64,000 nucleotides of DNA from Pseudomonas sp. AB6 (GCF_034314105.1 NZ_JAVIWJ010000001.1:2357501-2421500); one strand, 5' to 3'; positions 1-7,909 are shown, counted from the first letter of the stretch. Notes: generated from the letters alone by a model not told the origin. Made by a program: numbers and translations.

Positions 1-159
1 CAGCAAGTCTCCGAACCCGCAACAGCAGCAACGCCGCCGGTTTCACAAGCATCGAACTGGTATTACTGCATTCCGACCAAGGGGTACTACCCCAATGTGC
101 GCCAGTGTTCAGAGCCTTGGCGCATCGTGCCTGCCACTCCGCCCGGTCCAATCAACTGA
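1..159 (+). CDS. C-terminal end of a small exported or lipoprotein-like protein (partial)
   Basis: The window opens inside an ORF in frame 1 that stays open to a TGA at 157-159, giving 52 residues. The tail holds the pattern WYYC-x(5)-GYYP-x(3)-QC-x(3)-W. That aromatic pattern with two spaced cysteines is common at the C-terminus of small proline/alanine-rich envelope proteins of pseudomonads, after a low-complexity linker (here QQVSEPATAATPPVSQAS). No catalytic motif is visible and the N-terminus lies outside the window, so signal peptide or lipobox cannot be judged. Function unknown; only its being a real gene end is supported. Confidence 0.6.
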   Translation, partial: QQVSEPATAATPPVSQASNWYYCIPTKGYYPNVRQCSEPWRIVPATPPGPIN

Positions 160-440
160 AACGGAGCTAATACGTCAAGTGAGCAAAAGTTAACTGACGC
201 TACGCAGTTACCTCTACCTTCCACGCCTTACGTAACACGTATTTACCGTACCGATAACGGCACAACGTTTCGTCGATGCTGTGCCATATATGCCACAACA
301 TCATTGAATGGTCGCCCGGATCGTCGCTTCAAACCCGCCTATATCAGGCCATTAACGGCACTGGCCTGATCCTTGCTGAGTGAGCTGTAAGCGCACCGAC
401 GCTTGCTCCGATAAAACTTAAAGCTAAGGAGATCTTTTCT
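160..440. other. Intergenic region with one hairpin (343-370)
   Basis: No ORF of useful size on either strand. The one clear structure is a perfect 8-bp inverted repeat, ATCAGGCC at 343-350 and GGCCTGAT at 363-370, with a 12-nt loop. No T-run follows it, so a simple terminator is unlikely; it could be a leader structure or a protein-binding dyad. The region lies upstream of the short ORF at 441 and of the alcohol dehydrogenase gene. Confidence 0.4.
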
Positions 441-509
441 ATGCGTTCCATTTCGTTCAGTAACGCACTGCCTCGAAGCTTCAGCCGGGATGCCACTTCG
501 CACGCATAA
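441..509 (+). CDS. Possible 22-residue leader or small protein upstream of the alcohol dehydrogenase
   Basis: An ATG at 441 follows a near-consensus ribosome binding site (AAGGAG, 426-431) at about 9 nt. The frame runs MRSISFSNALPRSFSRDATS then HA to TAA at 507-509, 36 nt before the adh start. The product is serine/arginine-rich with no membrane segment. The site is stronger than that of adh itself. It could be a leader peptide or a chance ORF; no homology or codon evidence can be obtained by eye. Confidence 0.3.
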   Translation: MRSISFSNALPRSFSRDATSHA

Positions 510-545
510 CATCACTTACTGCTACTGTCGTTAAGGATTTCTATC

Positions 546-1574
546 ATGCAAAAAACAATGAAAGCCGCAGTCGTCCATACCTTCGGCAAACCACTGGAAA
601 TTCGTGAAGTACCTGTCCCCACGCCGGGGTACGGCCAAGTTTTGGTAAAAATTGCGGCTTCCGGCGTCTGCCATACCGATCTGCATGCTGCCGAGGGCGA
701 TTGGCCGGTTAAACCCAACCCGCCTTTTATCCCTGGTCATGAGGGCGTTGGTTATGTAGTCGGAGTCGGTCCAGGTGTTAAACACGTCAAAGAAGGAGAT
801 CGGGTAGGCGTGCCTTGGCTTTATTCTACTTGCGGCCATTGCGAACATTGCCTTGGCGGCTGGGAAACCCTATGTGAGAAGCAGGAAAATAGCGGCTATT
901 CCGTCAACGGCGGATTCGCCGAGTACACCTTAGCGGACGCCAACTTTGTCGGTAAATTGCCCGACAATGTCGGCTTCATTGAAATTGCACCCATACTCTG
1001 TGCCGGCGTAACCGTTTACAAAGGGCTGAAAATGACCGAAACCAAGCCTGGCCAGTGGGTGGTGATCTCCGGTATCGGCGGCTTGGGCCATATGGCGGTT
1101 CAATACGCTAAAGCGATGGGCATGAACGTCGCTGCCGTCGACATTGACGACAGCAAGCTTGATCTGGCCCGTAGGCTCGGCGCCGAAGTCACCGTAAACG
1201 CCCGTCATCATGACCCTGCTACCTTCTTGAAAGACGCCATTGGCGGCGCTCACGGGGCATTGGTTACCGCGGTCTCGCCGATTGCGTTCAAACAAGCCAT
1301 GGGCATGACCCGTCGCGGTGGCACCATCGCGCTCAATGGCCTGCCAGCAGGTGAGTTTCCAATTTCGATATTCGACATGGTCCTGAACGGCACCACGGTG
1401 CGCGGTTCCATAGTCGGCACCCGACAGGACCTGCAGGAGGCGTTGGATTTTGCCGGAGAAGGCAAAGTTAAAGCGACGGTATCAACCGAGAAGCTGGAAA
1501 ACGTCAATGCGGTTTTTGATCGCATGCGCGAAGGTCAAATTGAGGGACGCGTGGTTATCGACATGCAGGACTGA
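546..1574 (+). CDS. adhP: Zinc-dependent alcohol dehydrogenase, AdhA/AdhP type
   Basis: NAD-dependent medium-chain dehydrogenase that oxidises short primary alcohols to aldehydes, or the reverse, in the cytoplasm. At 342 residues it has the normal size of the AdhP family. Catalytic zinc ligands are visible as Cys42 (GVCHTD), His65-Glu66 (GHEGVG) and Cys152. The structural zinc site is the four-cysteine cluster Cys96, Cys99, Cys102 and Cys110 (CGHCEHC...C). A Rossmann glycine motif (GIGGLGH) lies near residues 176-182. AAGGA at 534-538 sits 7 nt before the ATG at 546, so that start is preferred over the Met five codons later. It is a single-gene unit ending at a hairpin that faces the convergent glycosyltransferase operon. 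adhA would be an equally fitting symbol. Confidence 0.93.
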   Translation: MQKTMKAAVVHTFGKPLEIREVPVPTPGYGQVLVKIAASGVCHTDLHAAEGDWPVKPNPPFIPGHEGVGYVVGVGPGVKHVKEGDRVGVPWLYSTCGHCEHCLGGWETLCEKQENSGYSVNGGFAEYTLADANFVGKLPDNVGFIEIAPILCAGVTVYKGLKMTETKPGQWVVISGIGGLGHMAVQYAKAMGMNVAAVDIDDSKLDLARRLGAEVTVNARHHDPATFLKDAIGGAHGALVTAVSPIAFKQAMGMTRRGGTIALNGLPAGEFPISIFDMVLNGTTVRGSIVGTRQDLQEALDFAGEGKVKATVSTEKLENVNAVFDRMREGQIEGRVVIDMQD

Positions 1575-1586
1575 TTAAAACTGGGT

Positions 1587-1613
1587 CCAAGCTCGACGTA
1601 ATGTCGGGCTTGG
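1587..1613. terminator. Hairpin between convergent adh and glycosyltransferase genes
   Basis: CCAAGCTCGAC and GTCGGGCTTGG form an 11-bp stem with one G-U pair and a 5-nt loop. It lies 12 nt after the adh stop and just past the stop of the convergent GT2 gene. The T-tract is poor on both sides (tcagttatc on +), so it is a probable shared terminator rather than a textbook one. Confidence 0.5.
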
Positions 1614-1624
1614 TCAGTTATCAG

Positions 1625-2410
1625 TTATTTGGTGGCGTGTTTAACCATTTGGTTATAGACCTTAACCCTTCGGTGATTGCGCGCGTAACCACCCCCTGCT
1701 GAGACCGTGCCGCTTTGCAGGTGATCAAGGTAACGAAACATCTTTCTGGGCGAGATAAACCTGATCTTATAACCCAGCGTTACCATTCTGTCCTGTAACT
1801 CATAACCAGGGTTGCGGTCATCCATTAAAAACTGTAAGCCATGTTTTTTTATCAATCGGACATTCCAAAGCGCACAAAAACTCTTCAGGTGCGTTTCCAT
1901 GAACGGTTTTGGCTCTTTGGCATCTATGCCCAACGCGCGAAAAATACAGCGTGAGTAGTGTTTTATGCAGCGCGAAACCAGTCGCCAAGCAGATCGACCC
2001 AGTCCGCGATTTAATTGTTCTACGCAACCCACAGCCGCCACTTCGCGGGGGCCAGCGCATTGATTTAGCATCATGTGAAATATCGACGGATCGTGCACGA
2101 ATGTGTCGGTGTGTAACAAAAATACGTATTCCGTATTCACCTTTCCTAAGGCGAGATCCAGTGCTCGGCCATGCGCAACACTGCCCGCTTCCGGCGCGGA
2201 CTTTTCTCGCTCAATCAACGTGATCCAGCTCAAAGTGCGTAAATATTCAACACTGGCGTCGGCGGAGTAATTATCCACCACCAAAACTGGAACACCCGCG
2301 CTTTGAGCGCCTTCGGACAATAAATCAAGGCATGCCTTGGTCAGTTCGAGCGACTTATAATTAACCATCACAATACTGAAAGATGCTTTGAGAGGTTGCA
2401 TACTAGTCAT
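1625..2410 (-). CDS. Family 2 glycosyltransferase
   Basis: A 261-residue GT-A fold glycosyltransferase. The N-terminus has the GT2 pattern FSIVMVNYKSLELTKACLDLL then VPVLVVDNYSADAS, the nucleotide-sugar binding half. The metal-binding DxD-like motif is HTDTF near residue 100 (VFLLHTDTFVHD). No transmembrane segment is evident, so it probably acts at the cytoplasmic face. The start overlaps the 3' end of the GT39 gene by 8 nt, so the two are translationally coupled. Together they resemble pairs that attach a sugar to a lipid carrier and transfer it in the periplasm, but the substrate cannot be read from the sequence. An in-frame ATG at 2401 is an alternative start. Confidence 0.85.
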   Translation of the reverse strand: MTSMQPLKASFSIVMVNYKSLELTKACLDLLSEGAQSAGVPVLVVDNYSADASVEYLRTLSWITLIEREKSAPEAGSVAHGRALDLALGKVNTEYVFLLHTDTFVHDPSIFHMMLNQCAGPREVAAVGCVEQLNRGLGRSAWRLVSRCIKHYSRCIFRALGIDAKEPKPFMETHLKSFCALWNVRLIKKHGLQFLMDDRNPGYELQDRMVTLGYKIRFISPRKMFRYLDHLQSGTVSAGGGYARNHRRVKVYNQMVKHATK

Positions 2411-3998
2411 AGTCTTTTACCGCCTTCGCAGGTACAACATTTTCCACTACGGTACTTACCGCTTGAGGGATAAACGCAACGCTTCCGGATTCACGCGAAT
2501 GGAACAGGCGCGCACCATTGTTTAATTGAGTGGTAATGACGGTGTGGTCAGCAGCCAGAAAATTCAGGGGTAACTTGCCGTGGTGGTGATATTGCGCAAC
2601 GATAATGGTGCGCTCAGGGTTCCAATGCTGACCGCTGGCTTTATCGATCCATGCCATGAACGCGGCACTGTCACCTTCTTGCGGAATATTTTCCGAGCCG
2701 GTCACGTAGTAGAAAGCGCCACCCTCATTCTGCAAATACATTGGAAGTTTGTTATCCACTTCGACCAGAACCATTCTCCACTGATCCCAAGGTGCACTTT
2801 TCGTAGCCTCACCTCGCACGTCTGCCGAGAACTGAACGACCCCCCCGCCGCCATTGGTCCATGGGTAAATAACGCCGAGCACTAAGAACAACACACCGGC
2901 AGCGGCAGCAAACCCTTTTACCCAGCCCGGACCGCTAACCTTGCCAGCCGCGCGTTTTTGGGCGATGAAACGGGTCACCCACCATGCACCAATCAATTGG
3001 GCAAAGGGTACTAGCGGCAACACGTAGTAGCTGCGACGACTGCCACTGGCGGTAAAGAACAAGAATAAAAGGCCGAGTCCCATTATCAACCAGCGCGTGT
3101 TGGGTTCTATTTGTCGCCATTGGCGAGCGGCGACCCACAGACCCAGAATCCAGCAGGGTGCCCAAGGCAAGGTGTAAACCGGTAGATAAATCAAGTAGGT
3201 GTAAATTGGGCCAAGGTTGTCGAACGGATGAAAAAACCGGACAAAGTTCTCTTGAAATACCAGGCCTAGACCGCTCTCCCGATAATTTTGGGCGCCGTAG
3301 ATATGTGACAGAACGAACGGCGCCATGTAGAACAAGCAAGCAATAATCAACGCAAGACACATTCGCAGGTTGAGGTGACGCTTCCAACGTCCTTCGCTCA
3401 GCACATGGGGCAGTAATACCAGCGCCGGAAGAATAAAACCGATTAGTCCCTTGAACAACGACGTTACCGCGAGCAACAGAAAGAACACGGTATAGCGACC
3501 AAGCCTAGTGTCGTCCGGTCCTCGCCAATACCACCATACAGAGGCCAGCACACCGCACACGGTCAATATATCTGCGGTCGCGACACGTCCCCAGAAGATA
3601 AAAAAGAACGTTGTTGCGAGCATCCAACCCGCAATCAAGCCGGTGCTTTTGGTAAACAATTGTCGTCCGATCAAGTAAATCAACCAAACGCTCAGCCACG
3701 CCGCTACTACCGATGACAGGCGCAACGACCAGTGACTGAGGCCACCCATCAACTCGGCAGTGGCGGCAATCAACCAGTAGGACGGTAGCGGTTTGTCGTA
3801 ATACGCTGAGCCTTTGAGGTATGGGTCAAAATAATCTCCGCTTTGCAGCATTTGCAGCGAGATATTGGCCCAGCGCGTTTCGGCGCCCCACAGCTCTCGA
3901 GCCCCCAAACCAAACAATAAAACTAATGCGGTGACGCCGAGCAGCAGCCACAGTGCGCCCTTGTCACTTTTGAAGAACTCGATAGCAGTATTTTTCAT
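2403..3998 (-). CDS. ArnT-like family 39 membrane glycosyltransferase
   Basis: A multi-spanning GT39/PMT-type transferase that uses a polyprenyl-phosphate sugar donor on the periplasmic side. After the first membrane helix (LWLLLGVTALVLLFGLGA) comes the ELWGAETRWANISLQMLQSG loop, where the acidic residue of this superfamily lies, followed by YYDKPLPSYWL. Around ten more hydrophobic segments follow, then a soluble C-terminal domain of about 150 residues. Two starts are possible: a TTG at 4013 and the ATG at 3998. Neither has a clear ribosome binding site; the ATG is chosen (531 residues, normal for ArnT-like proteins). The start region carries overlapping GATC repeats. Similarity is to the ArnT class; a role in lipid A modification is not shown, because no arn genes are nearby. 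Confidence 0.83.
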   Translation of the reverse strand: MKNTAIEFFKSDKGALWLLLGVTALVLLFGLGARELWGAETRWANISLQMLQSGDYFDPYLKGSAYYDKPLPSYWLIAATAELMGGLSHWSLRLSSVVAAWLSVWLIYLIGRQLFTKSTGLIAGWMLATTFFFIFWGRVATADILTVCGVLASVWWYWRGPDDTRLGRYTVFFLLLAVTSLFKGLIGFILPALVLLPHVLSEGRWKRHLNLRMCLALIIACLFYMAPFVLSHIYGAQNYRESGLGLVFQENFVRFFHPFDNLGPIYTYLIYLPVYTLPWAPCWILGLWVAARQWRQIEPNTRWLIMGLGLLFLFFTASGSRRSYYVLPLVPFAQLIGAWWVTRFIAQKRAAGKVSGPGWVKGFAAAAGVLFLVLGVIYPWTNGGGGVVQFSADVRGEATKSAPWDQWRMVLVEVDNKLPMYLQNEGGAFYYVTGSENIPQEGDSAAFMAWIDKASGQHWNPERTIIVAQYHHHGKLPLNFLAADHTVITTQLNNGARLFHSRESGSVAFIPQAVSTVVENVVPAKAVKDYD

Positions 3999-4013
3999 AG
4001 ATCGATCGATCAA

Positions 4014-4553
4014 CCAAAATGTTAGGACGCCTGTATTAATCAGCGCATTCAGAACTTAAACGATCATTCGTCATGGCGGCGTCAGGAAAAAGAGAAAATT
4101 GTGTCGTAAAGACATCTATCTACTATTAATGCCCGGCATTTCGTGTCGCGTTTGTTAAAACCGTATTCGAGCCATGAGGAGGTTTTTTTTGAAAAAAAAA
4201 CGGCCACATATCCTTATTGTGCTTAAAACACGTCAGCCCGCACGGAGCGGGCTGAGCCAATAACTTCTTAAAGTTTTATTTAACTAATGGACGTGGCCCA
4301 TATTTATACCCTTGAATTATTACATTCAGGAGATTGCCATCAATTTACCGCCGCGAACTCGTGTTATCGCAAATATTTTTCAGCCAGTTCGAGCCGCTCA
4401 GCGACTCGCCCGGCTGAGAACGGAGCCGTTTTGCATCATGCCCGACAGAATGCTTCGGACAGCGCTTTAGATGAGTCAAGGTGACTTCCCAAAATTTCAG
4501 CTTTATTCACCCGCTAGCTACAAGGTTCTGTAAATCAGTGCTGCTGGACGTAG
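4014..4553. other. 540-bp intergenic region with homopolymer tracts, a hairpin and a possible tiny ORF
   Basis: No gene is supported here. At 4183-4200 there is T8-G-A9, immediately after a perfect AGGAGG (4177-4182). A TTG at 4189 would open a 24-codon frame starting MKKKRPHILIVLKTRQP and ending at TAA 4261. A strong hairpin, CAGCCCGC / GCGGGCTG with a 5-nt loop, lies at 4234-4254 without a downstream T-run on the plus strand; on the minus strand it is followed by a short tttt. The remainder (4264-4553) has no recognisable structure. An sRNA or leader is possible but unproven. Confidence 0.3.
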
Positions 4554-4592
4554 AAAAGCCCTGACAGGACGAACCTGAGCAGGGCTTCTTTT
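4554..4592 (-). terminator. Terminator of the formate/nitrite transporter gene
   Basis: An inverted repeat AAGCCCTG / CAGGGCTT with a 16-nt loop lies 12 nt past the transporter stop codon. On the minus strand the stem ends in CTTTTCT; on the plus strand it ends in CTTCTTTTC, so it may work in both directions. Confidence 0.75.
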
Positions 4593-4604
4593 CATCTGGA
4601 TTTT

Positions 4605-5423
4605 TTACACGCTTGCCGAGTCCGACGCGCCGTATTCCAACGATGCAACCGGAGCGGTGTTTACATTGGAGTACGACACGTAGTACGCCAAGCCAACAAA
4701 AATCGCACCGCCCACCGCGTTGCCAAGGAACACTGCGACAAAATTTTCGAAGAATTGCCCCCAAGTCAAGGCGTCGGCGAAAATTGCGGCCGGGATTAGA
4801 AACATGTTAGCAACCACATGCTGGAAACCGATCGCGACAAAGGCCATAACCGGGAACCACATGCCCAAGATCTTACCGGCGGCTTCTTTGCTCGAGTAAG
4901 ACAGCCAGACGGCCAAGCACACCAGCCAATTGCAGCCGATACCTGAAATAAAGGCATGTCCGAAATCCGCGCTGACTTTAGCTGTTGCTATGGCGACCGT
5001 CTTGGCCAAGTAAGCGCCTTCGGTGAGGCCCAGAAAATGGCCGAAGAAATAAGCGACAAACAGCGCGCCGAGCAGATTGGCGACCGTGACCAGCAGCCAG
5101 TTGCGCACCACTGCCGAAAGTGGGATTTTTCCGGCAAACATAGCCATGGGCAGGCTCATCATATTGCCGGTGAGCAATTCGCCCCCCGCCAAGACCACCA
5201 GAATCAGACCAATGGGAAATACCGCTGCGCCTAGCAGATTACCAAACGATGCCCATTGGGCCGGAATCATTGTGCTCACGTGAATATCTAGTAGAAAACC
5301 AAGCGCTATGAAAGCGCCAGCCAGAAAGCCCAAAACTAGAATTGAGAGCATTGGCAGACGAGCTTTTTTCACACCGGCTTCAATAGTCATTTCAGCAACT
5401 TGTGGGGGGGTATTGACGGGCAT
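4605..5423 (-). CDS. Formate/nitrite transporter family channel
   Basis: A 272-residue inner membrane protein of the FNT family (FocA/NirC), pentameric channels for formate, nitrite or related small anions. Six hydrophobic helices are visible, starting with MLSILVLGFLAGAFIALGFL. Family signatures include GELLTGNMM after helix 2 and the later GIGCNWLVCLAVWLSY helix, where FNT proteins have a G(I/V)xCNxxVCLA motif; FQHVVANMFLIP follows. A short cytoplasmic N-terminus (MPVNTPPQVAEMTIEAGVKK) precedes helix 1. No formate dehydrogenase or nitrite reductase gene is adjacent, so substrate cannot be decided. Monocistronic, with its own terminator. No clear Anr/FNR box was found upstream. Confidence 0.9.
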   Translation of the reverse strand: MPVNTPPQVAEMTIEAGVKKARLPMLSILVLGFLAGAFIALGFLLDIHVSTMIPAQWASFGNLLGAAVFPIGLILVVLAGGELLTGNMMSLPMAMFAGKIPLSAVVRNWLLVTVANLLGALFVAYFFGHFLGLTEGAYLAKTVAIATAKVSADFGHAFISGIGCNWLVCLAVWLSYSSKEAAGKILGMWFPVMAFVAIGFQHVVANMFLIPAAIFADALTWGQFFENFVAVFLGNAVGGAIFVGLAYYVSYSNVNTAPVASLEYGASDSASV

Positions 5424-6174
5424 AGTATTGGTCTCAGGCTGGACGGCGCCCTTGGCACGTGCGGATGCAACGTGACCGCGGTTAAGCGCCGTAAAATTGG
5501 TTTTTTTAGAGTCCAGTCTTTATGCGCAACTTGTAGCAACCAAGCGGCATGTCCAAGGTGTAACGGGAGGAGAAACAGACTAAAGGGGCGCCCCGCGCAT
5601 GCAAGGCAGCAAGACGAGAGGGCGATCAATTCATAGACTGTGTCGATCAACACGCTAACTGAGTCGAATTGCCGCAGTCCAATTGCTTGTGCCGATGACA
5701 TCATCGACCCGGTCTATGGAGCGAATTTTCTGAGCAATATCAGGGAGCTTTGTAGATGATTTTGCTGGGCCTGCCTGAGATTGCTGCCCGTATAAGCTGA
5801 TCAGCGGATTGGGATCCGATACGGAAAAAAGGCTGAAAATTCATTCGCGATATCTAGTGACCACATGGAGCAGCGACGTAAAGAACTACGTGAAGGTAGG
5901 TCTGTAAACCGTAACCCCTCGCTGAAAATGCTGCAGGCACAGGCATGGATTGGATTAAGTGAAAAAGTATCCCATGCCGCCGACAGTTAATGGCAGCAGC
6001 GACCGCGCTGTTCGAATCCTACTCATTTCGCTAATCACGCACTGTGTATTCGGGACTGGCCAAGCTGGACGTAGCCGGCCAAGACTAATCGAGGTTACTA
6101 GGCGCGACGACTCGCTGTCGAACAGCTCCGCGCGCAACCCTTATAGGGAGAAGCGCTGGAAGCCTCTAAATATA
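5424..6174. other. 750-bp gene-poor stretch between the FNT gene and tRNA-Arg(CCT)
   Basis: No convincing gene on either strand. It must contain the promoter of the minus-strand transporter gene, but no clear -35/-10 pair or Anr box was found. A 41-codon frame at 5865-5990 (MEQRRKELREGRSVNRNPSL...) lacks a ribosome binding site and is not called. Near 6010-6040 a T-arm-like stretch (GTTCGAATCC) occurs, but its flanks do not pair into a tRNA arm. The stretch abuts the 3' end of a tRNA-Arg(CCT) gene, a usual integration target, so it may be residue of a lost element; no integrase fragment is readable. Confidence 0.4.
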
Positions 6175-6251
6175 TGGTGTCCCAGGGCAGGTTCGAACTG
6201 CCAACCTTCCCCTTAGGAGGGGGATGCTCTATCCAATTGAGCTACTGAGAC
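6175..6251 (-). tRNA. tRNA-Arg (anticodon CCT)
   Basis: Read on the minus strand, 77 nt including an encoded CCA. The acceptor stem is GTCTCAG with CTGGGAC (one G-U). The D-arm has AGCTCAATTGGATAGAGC, the anticodon loop is CTCCTAA (anticodon CCT, reading AGG) and the T-arm is GGCAG-TTCGAAC-CTGCC. It stands alone, with gene-poor DNA on its 3' side. Confidence 0.96.
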
Positions 6252-6505
6252 ACTGGTGCCAGCACGCAGATAGAGTGCTAGTTAAGACGGCGAGCATGTT
6301 AACGGCAAGGCCCGGTTTTGTCATGTCGTCCGTGGCTTTTTAACCTGTAGTATTTTGCCCGCCGACGCTGCCCAGTCACGCCAACGCTTTAATCATCGTG
6401 CAAATTGCACTGTTCCATATTGCCATCATTGCAATCTGCAACGCCATGAATGCCACGAACGACAATAAGCCTATGATTTATATGAATATTTCATAATATT
6501 TATGT

Positions 6506-6522
6506 TTGGCATAGAGGATGCT
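6506..6522 (+). promoter_or_regulatory. Sigma-54 (RpoN) type -24/-12 promoter
   Basis: TTGGCATAGAGGATGCT fits the RpoN consensus YTGGCACGRNNNTTGCW: TTGGCA at -24, TGCT at -12, and exactly 10 nt between the GG and GC pairs. The predicted start would be near 6533, about 45 nt before the ATG at 6577. Just upstream, at 6481-6495, is a perfect dyad TATGAA-TAT-TTCATA in AT-rich DNA, a possible activator or IHF region. The rest of 6252-6576 shows nothing else. Confidence 0.6.
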
Positions 6523-6576
6523 TACTATTAGGGATGCAGACAATCCCGACAAAAGTTCCCAGCGAAGGTGCTTGAC

Positions 6577-6825
6577 ATGAACAACGTTGTTCTTTCAATT
6601 CTAAACGTCGCTGCATTGGCTGCCCTAGTGACTTTTCAATTTCAAGGCAGTGAGCAGGAAATCGATCATAACCGTTCATTGGCCCTACCTTCTCATGGGG
6701 TGCATGAAACCGCGAAGTTGGCGGTAATTCATCAGCGGCGCGGTATGCAGGCAATACTGGCCACTCAGAGCAAGAACGATGACACATCATTCTCAATGGA
6801 CCGTTCCGAACGGTGGGTGTTTTAA
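6577..6825 (+). CDS. Small single-pass membrane protein, function unknown
   Basis: An 82-residue protein. The first 24 residues (MNNVVLSILNVAALAALVTF...) form one hydrophobic N-terminal helix, either an uncleaved anchor or a signal sequence. The rest is hydrophilic and charged, with histidines, several serines and a C-terminal SMDRSERWVF. The ATG at 6577 has AAGG at 6565-6568 about 8 nt upstream; an in-frame GTG at 6568 lacks such a site. It sits directly under the sigma-54-type promoter and is followed after 50 nt by a second small membrane gene in the same direction, so both are likely on one transcript. I do not recognise the family. Being real is supported by start site, promoter and partner gene, not by homology. 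Confidence 0.6.
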   Translation: MNNVVLSILNVAALAALVTFQFQGSEQEIDHNRSLALPSHGVHETAKLAVIHQRRGMQAILATQSKNDDTSFSMDRSERWVF

Positions 6826-6875
6826 AAGAAGATTGAACAATCCAAAATTTTGAAACCTTTGCTCGGAGAACTGCC

Positions 6876-7061
6876 ATGTCAAAAGCTGCGTTGTCCTTTC
6901 TAATCTTGGCGGTGATGGCACTCGCATTGGATATCTCACTGCCCTACGGCGAAAAAGTAGCCGATATGATACTTAAATCAGCCACTGGAATTTTTTTCAC
7001 CCTTTTCGTCATAGCGCTGATTGTGGGACGTCGAATTAAGTTCGATCCGCTGCTTCGCTAG
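6876..7061 (+). CDS. Small two-helix membrane protein, function unknown
   Basis: A 61-residue protein made almost wholly of two hydrophobic segments: residues 4-22 (AALSFLILAVMALALDISL) and about 35-53 (ATGIFFTLFVIALIVG). A short polar loop (PYGEKVADMILK) joins them and a basic tail (RRIKFDPLLR) follows. GGAG at 6865-6868 precedes the ATG by 7 nt. It lies 50 nt after the previous small membrane gene, probably in the same operon. The basic tail suggests the C-terminus is cytoplasmic. Unknown family. Confidence 0.6.
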   Translation: MSKAALSFLILAVMALALDISLPYGEKVADMILKSATGIFFTLFVIALIVGRRIKFDPLLR

Positions 7062-7438
7062 ATTTAACCTCGTCCATCTCCATCCAAATACATCTGCCCA
7101 CCACCGTTAATACCATCGAACCGGTCCACCCTCAAAACACCGTTACGTCGTGCCTGTAACAGATTTATCCCTTAAAAACCCCGTTTTGATCATCAAAACC
7201 GCAATTCGCTGGAATTCTTTGCAAAACAGTCCACATTTTGGATAATTGGTGCTGGCTAAGCGCCTTTATAGAGTTCAATATTTGTCACAGAATTGGCGCC
7301 AAGGAACCGGCAAAATTGAGGCATGATGCTGGCCTCTTAACAACCGAGGTTGAACATTTGCCTAAAAGGACTGTCACAAGAGGACGTCTGGCGGCAAATA
7401 CTAGAAACCGCTCCCTCTGAACTTATCCGGTTAAACTT
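7062..7438. promoter_or_regulatory. amrZ upstream region with a 17-bp perfect palindrome (7183-7199)
   Basis: No gene is supported. GTTTTGAT-C-ATCAAAAC at 7183-7199 is a perfect palindrome of 8-bp arms about 240 bp before amrZ. Its arms differ in spacing from an Anr/FNR box (TTGAT-N4-ATCAA), so the binding factor is unknown. No convincing AlgU-type -35/-10 pair was found; a GAACTT at 7419-7424 lies too close to the start codon to serve as -35. Confidence 0.4.
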
Positions 7439-7768
7439 ATGAGCCCAATGAAACAGGCTATCTACTCCAGCCGAACGGCTGATAAATTTGTTGTTCGATT
7501 ACCTGATGGCATGCGCGATCGTGTCTATCAAGTAGCAAAAAATCATCATCGCAGCATGAATTCCGAGATTATTGCTCGCCTTGAGCAGAGTTTGATTCAG
7601 GAAGGGGCGTTGGGTGATGAGCCTAGCTTACGCCTGGACAGTCCTGAGCTGTCTTTGCATGAACGCGAGTTGCTGCAACGGTTTCGTCAACTTTCTCACC
7701 GTCAACAAAACGCGCTTGTTTCGTTGATTGCTCATGACACCGAGCTCGCTGCAGACGATGAGTCCTAA
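7439..7768 (+). CDS. amrZ: AmrZ (AlgZ) ribbon-helix-helix transcription regulator
   Basis: A 109-residue Arc-family DNA-binding protein. The ribbon-helix-helix domain covers about residues 10-60: the beta strand [11 protein letters not shown] inserts into the major groove, followed by [27 protein letters not shown]. The C-terminal part ([20 protein letters not shown]...[14 protein letters not shown]) matches the tetramerisation region as I recall it from P. aeruginosa AmrZ. AmrZ is a global regulator that activates alginate synthesis and controls motility and c-di-GMP genes in Pseudomonas. It is a single gene followed by a strong terminator. A second ATG three codons on (7448) is an alternative start. 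Identification rests on strong resemblance across the full length. Confidence 0.9.
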   Translation: MSPMKQAIYSSRTADKFVVRLPDGMRDRVYQVAKNHHRSMNSEIIARLEQSLIQEGALGDEPSLRLDSPELSLHERELLQRFRQLSHRQQNALVSLIAHDTELAADDES

Positions 7769-7787
7769 CAGTCGGTTTACTATTCAG

Positions 7788-7811
7788 GCCAGCATTTAGC
7801 TGGCTTTTTTT
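7788..7811 (+). terminator. Rho-independent terminator of amrZ
   Basis: GCCAGC-ATTTA-GCTGGC followed by seven T, 20 nt past the amrZ stop codon. Confidence 0.88.
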
Positions 7812-7909
7812 ATTGTTGCTTAGTTTTTCTCAAGAAACTGTTTTTGACGGCTCCCTGCCACGCTTTGCATAAGCCTGTCGGAGTCAGTGTTTTGGCAACA
7901 CGGTGCGTT

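Noticed and set aside
2935..3387. 150-codon frame inside the GT39 gene
   Set aside because: Same-strand shadow frame of a multi-spanning protein with clear family features.
5865..5990. 41-codon frame MEQRRKELREGRSVNRNPSL...
   Set aside because: No ribosome binding site, no recognisable domain, and no support beyond being open.
6010..6040. T-arm-like GTTCGAATCC suggesting a tRNA fragment or att site
   Set aside because: The flanking bases do not pair as a T-stem and no acceptor end follows; likely chance.
5959..6216. 85-codon plus-strand ORF over the tRNA-Arg(CCT) gene
   Set aside because: It runs antisense into the tRNA, has no ribosome binding site and an unnatural composition.
7419..7424. 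AlgU -35 element GAACTT before amrZ
   Set aside because: Only about 15 nt from the start codon; no -10 can fit.
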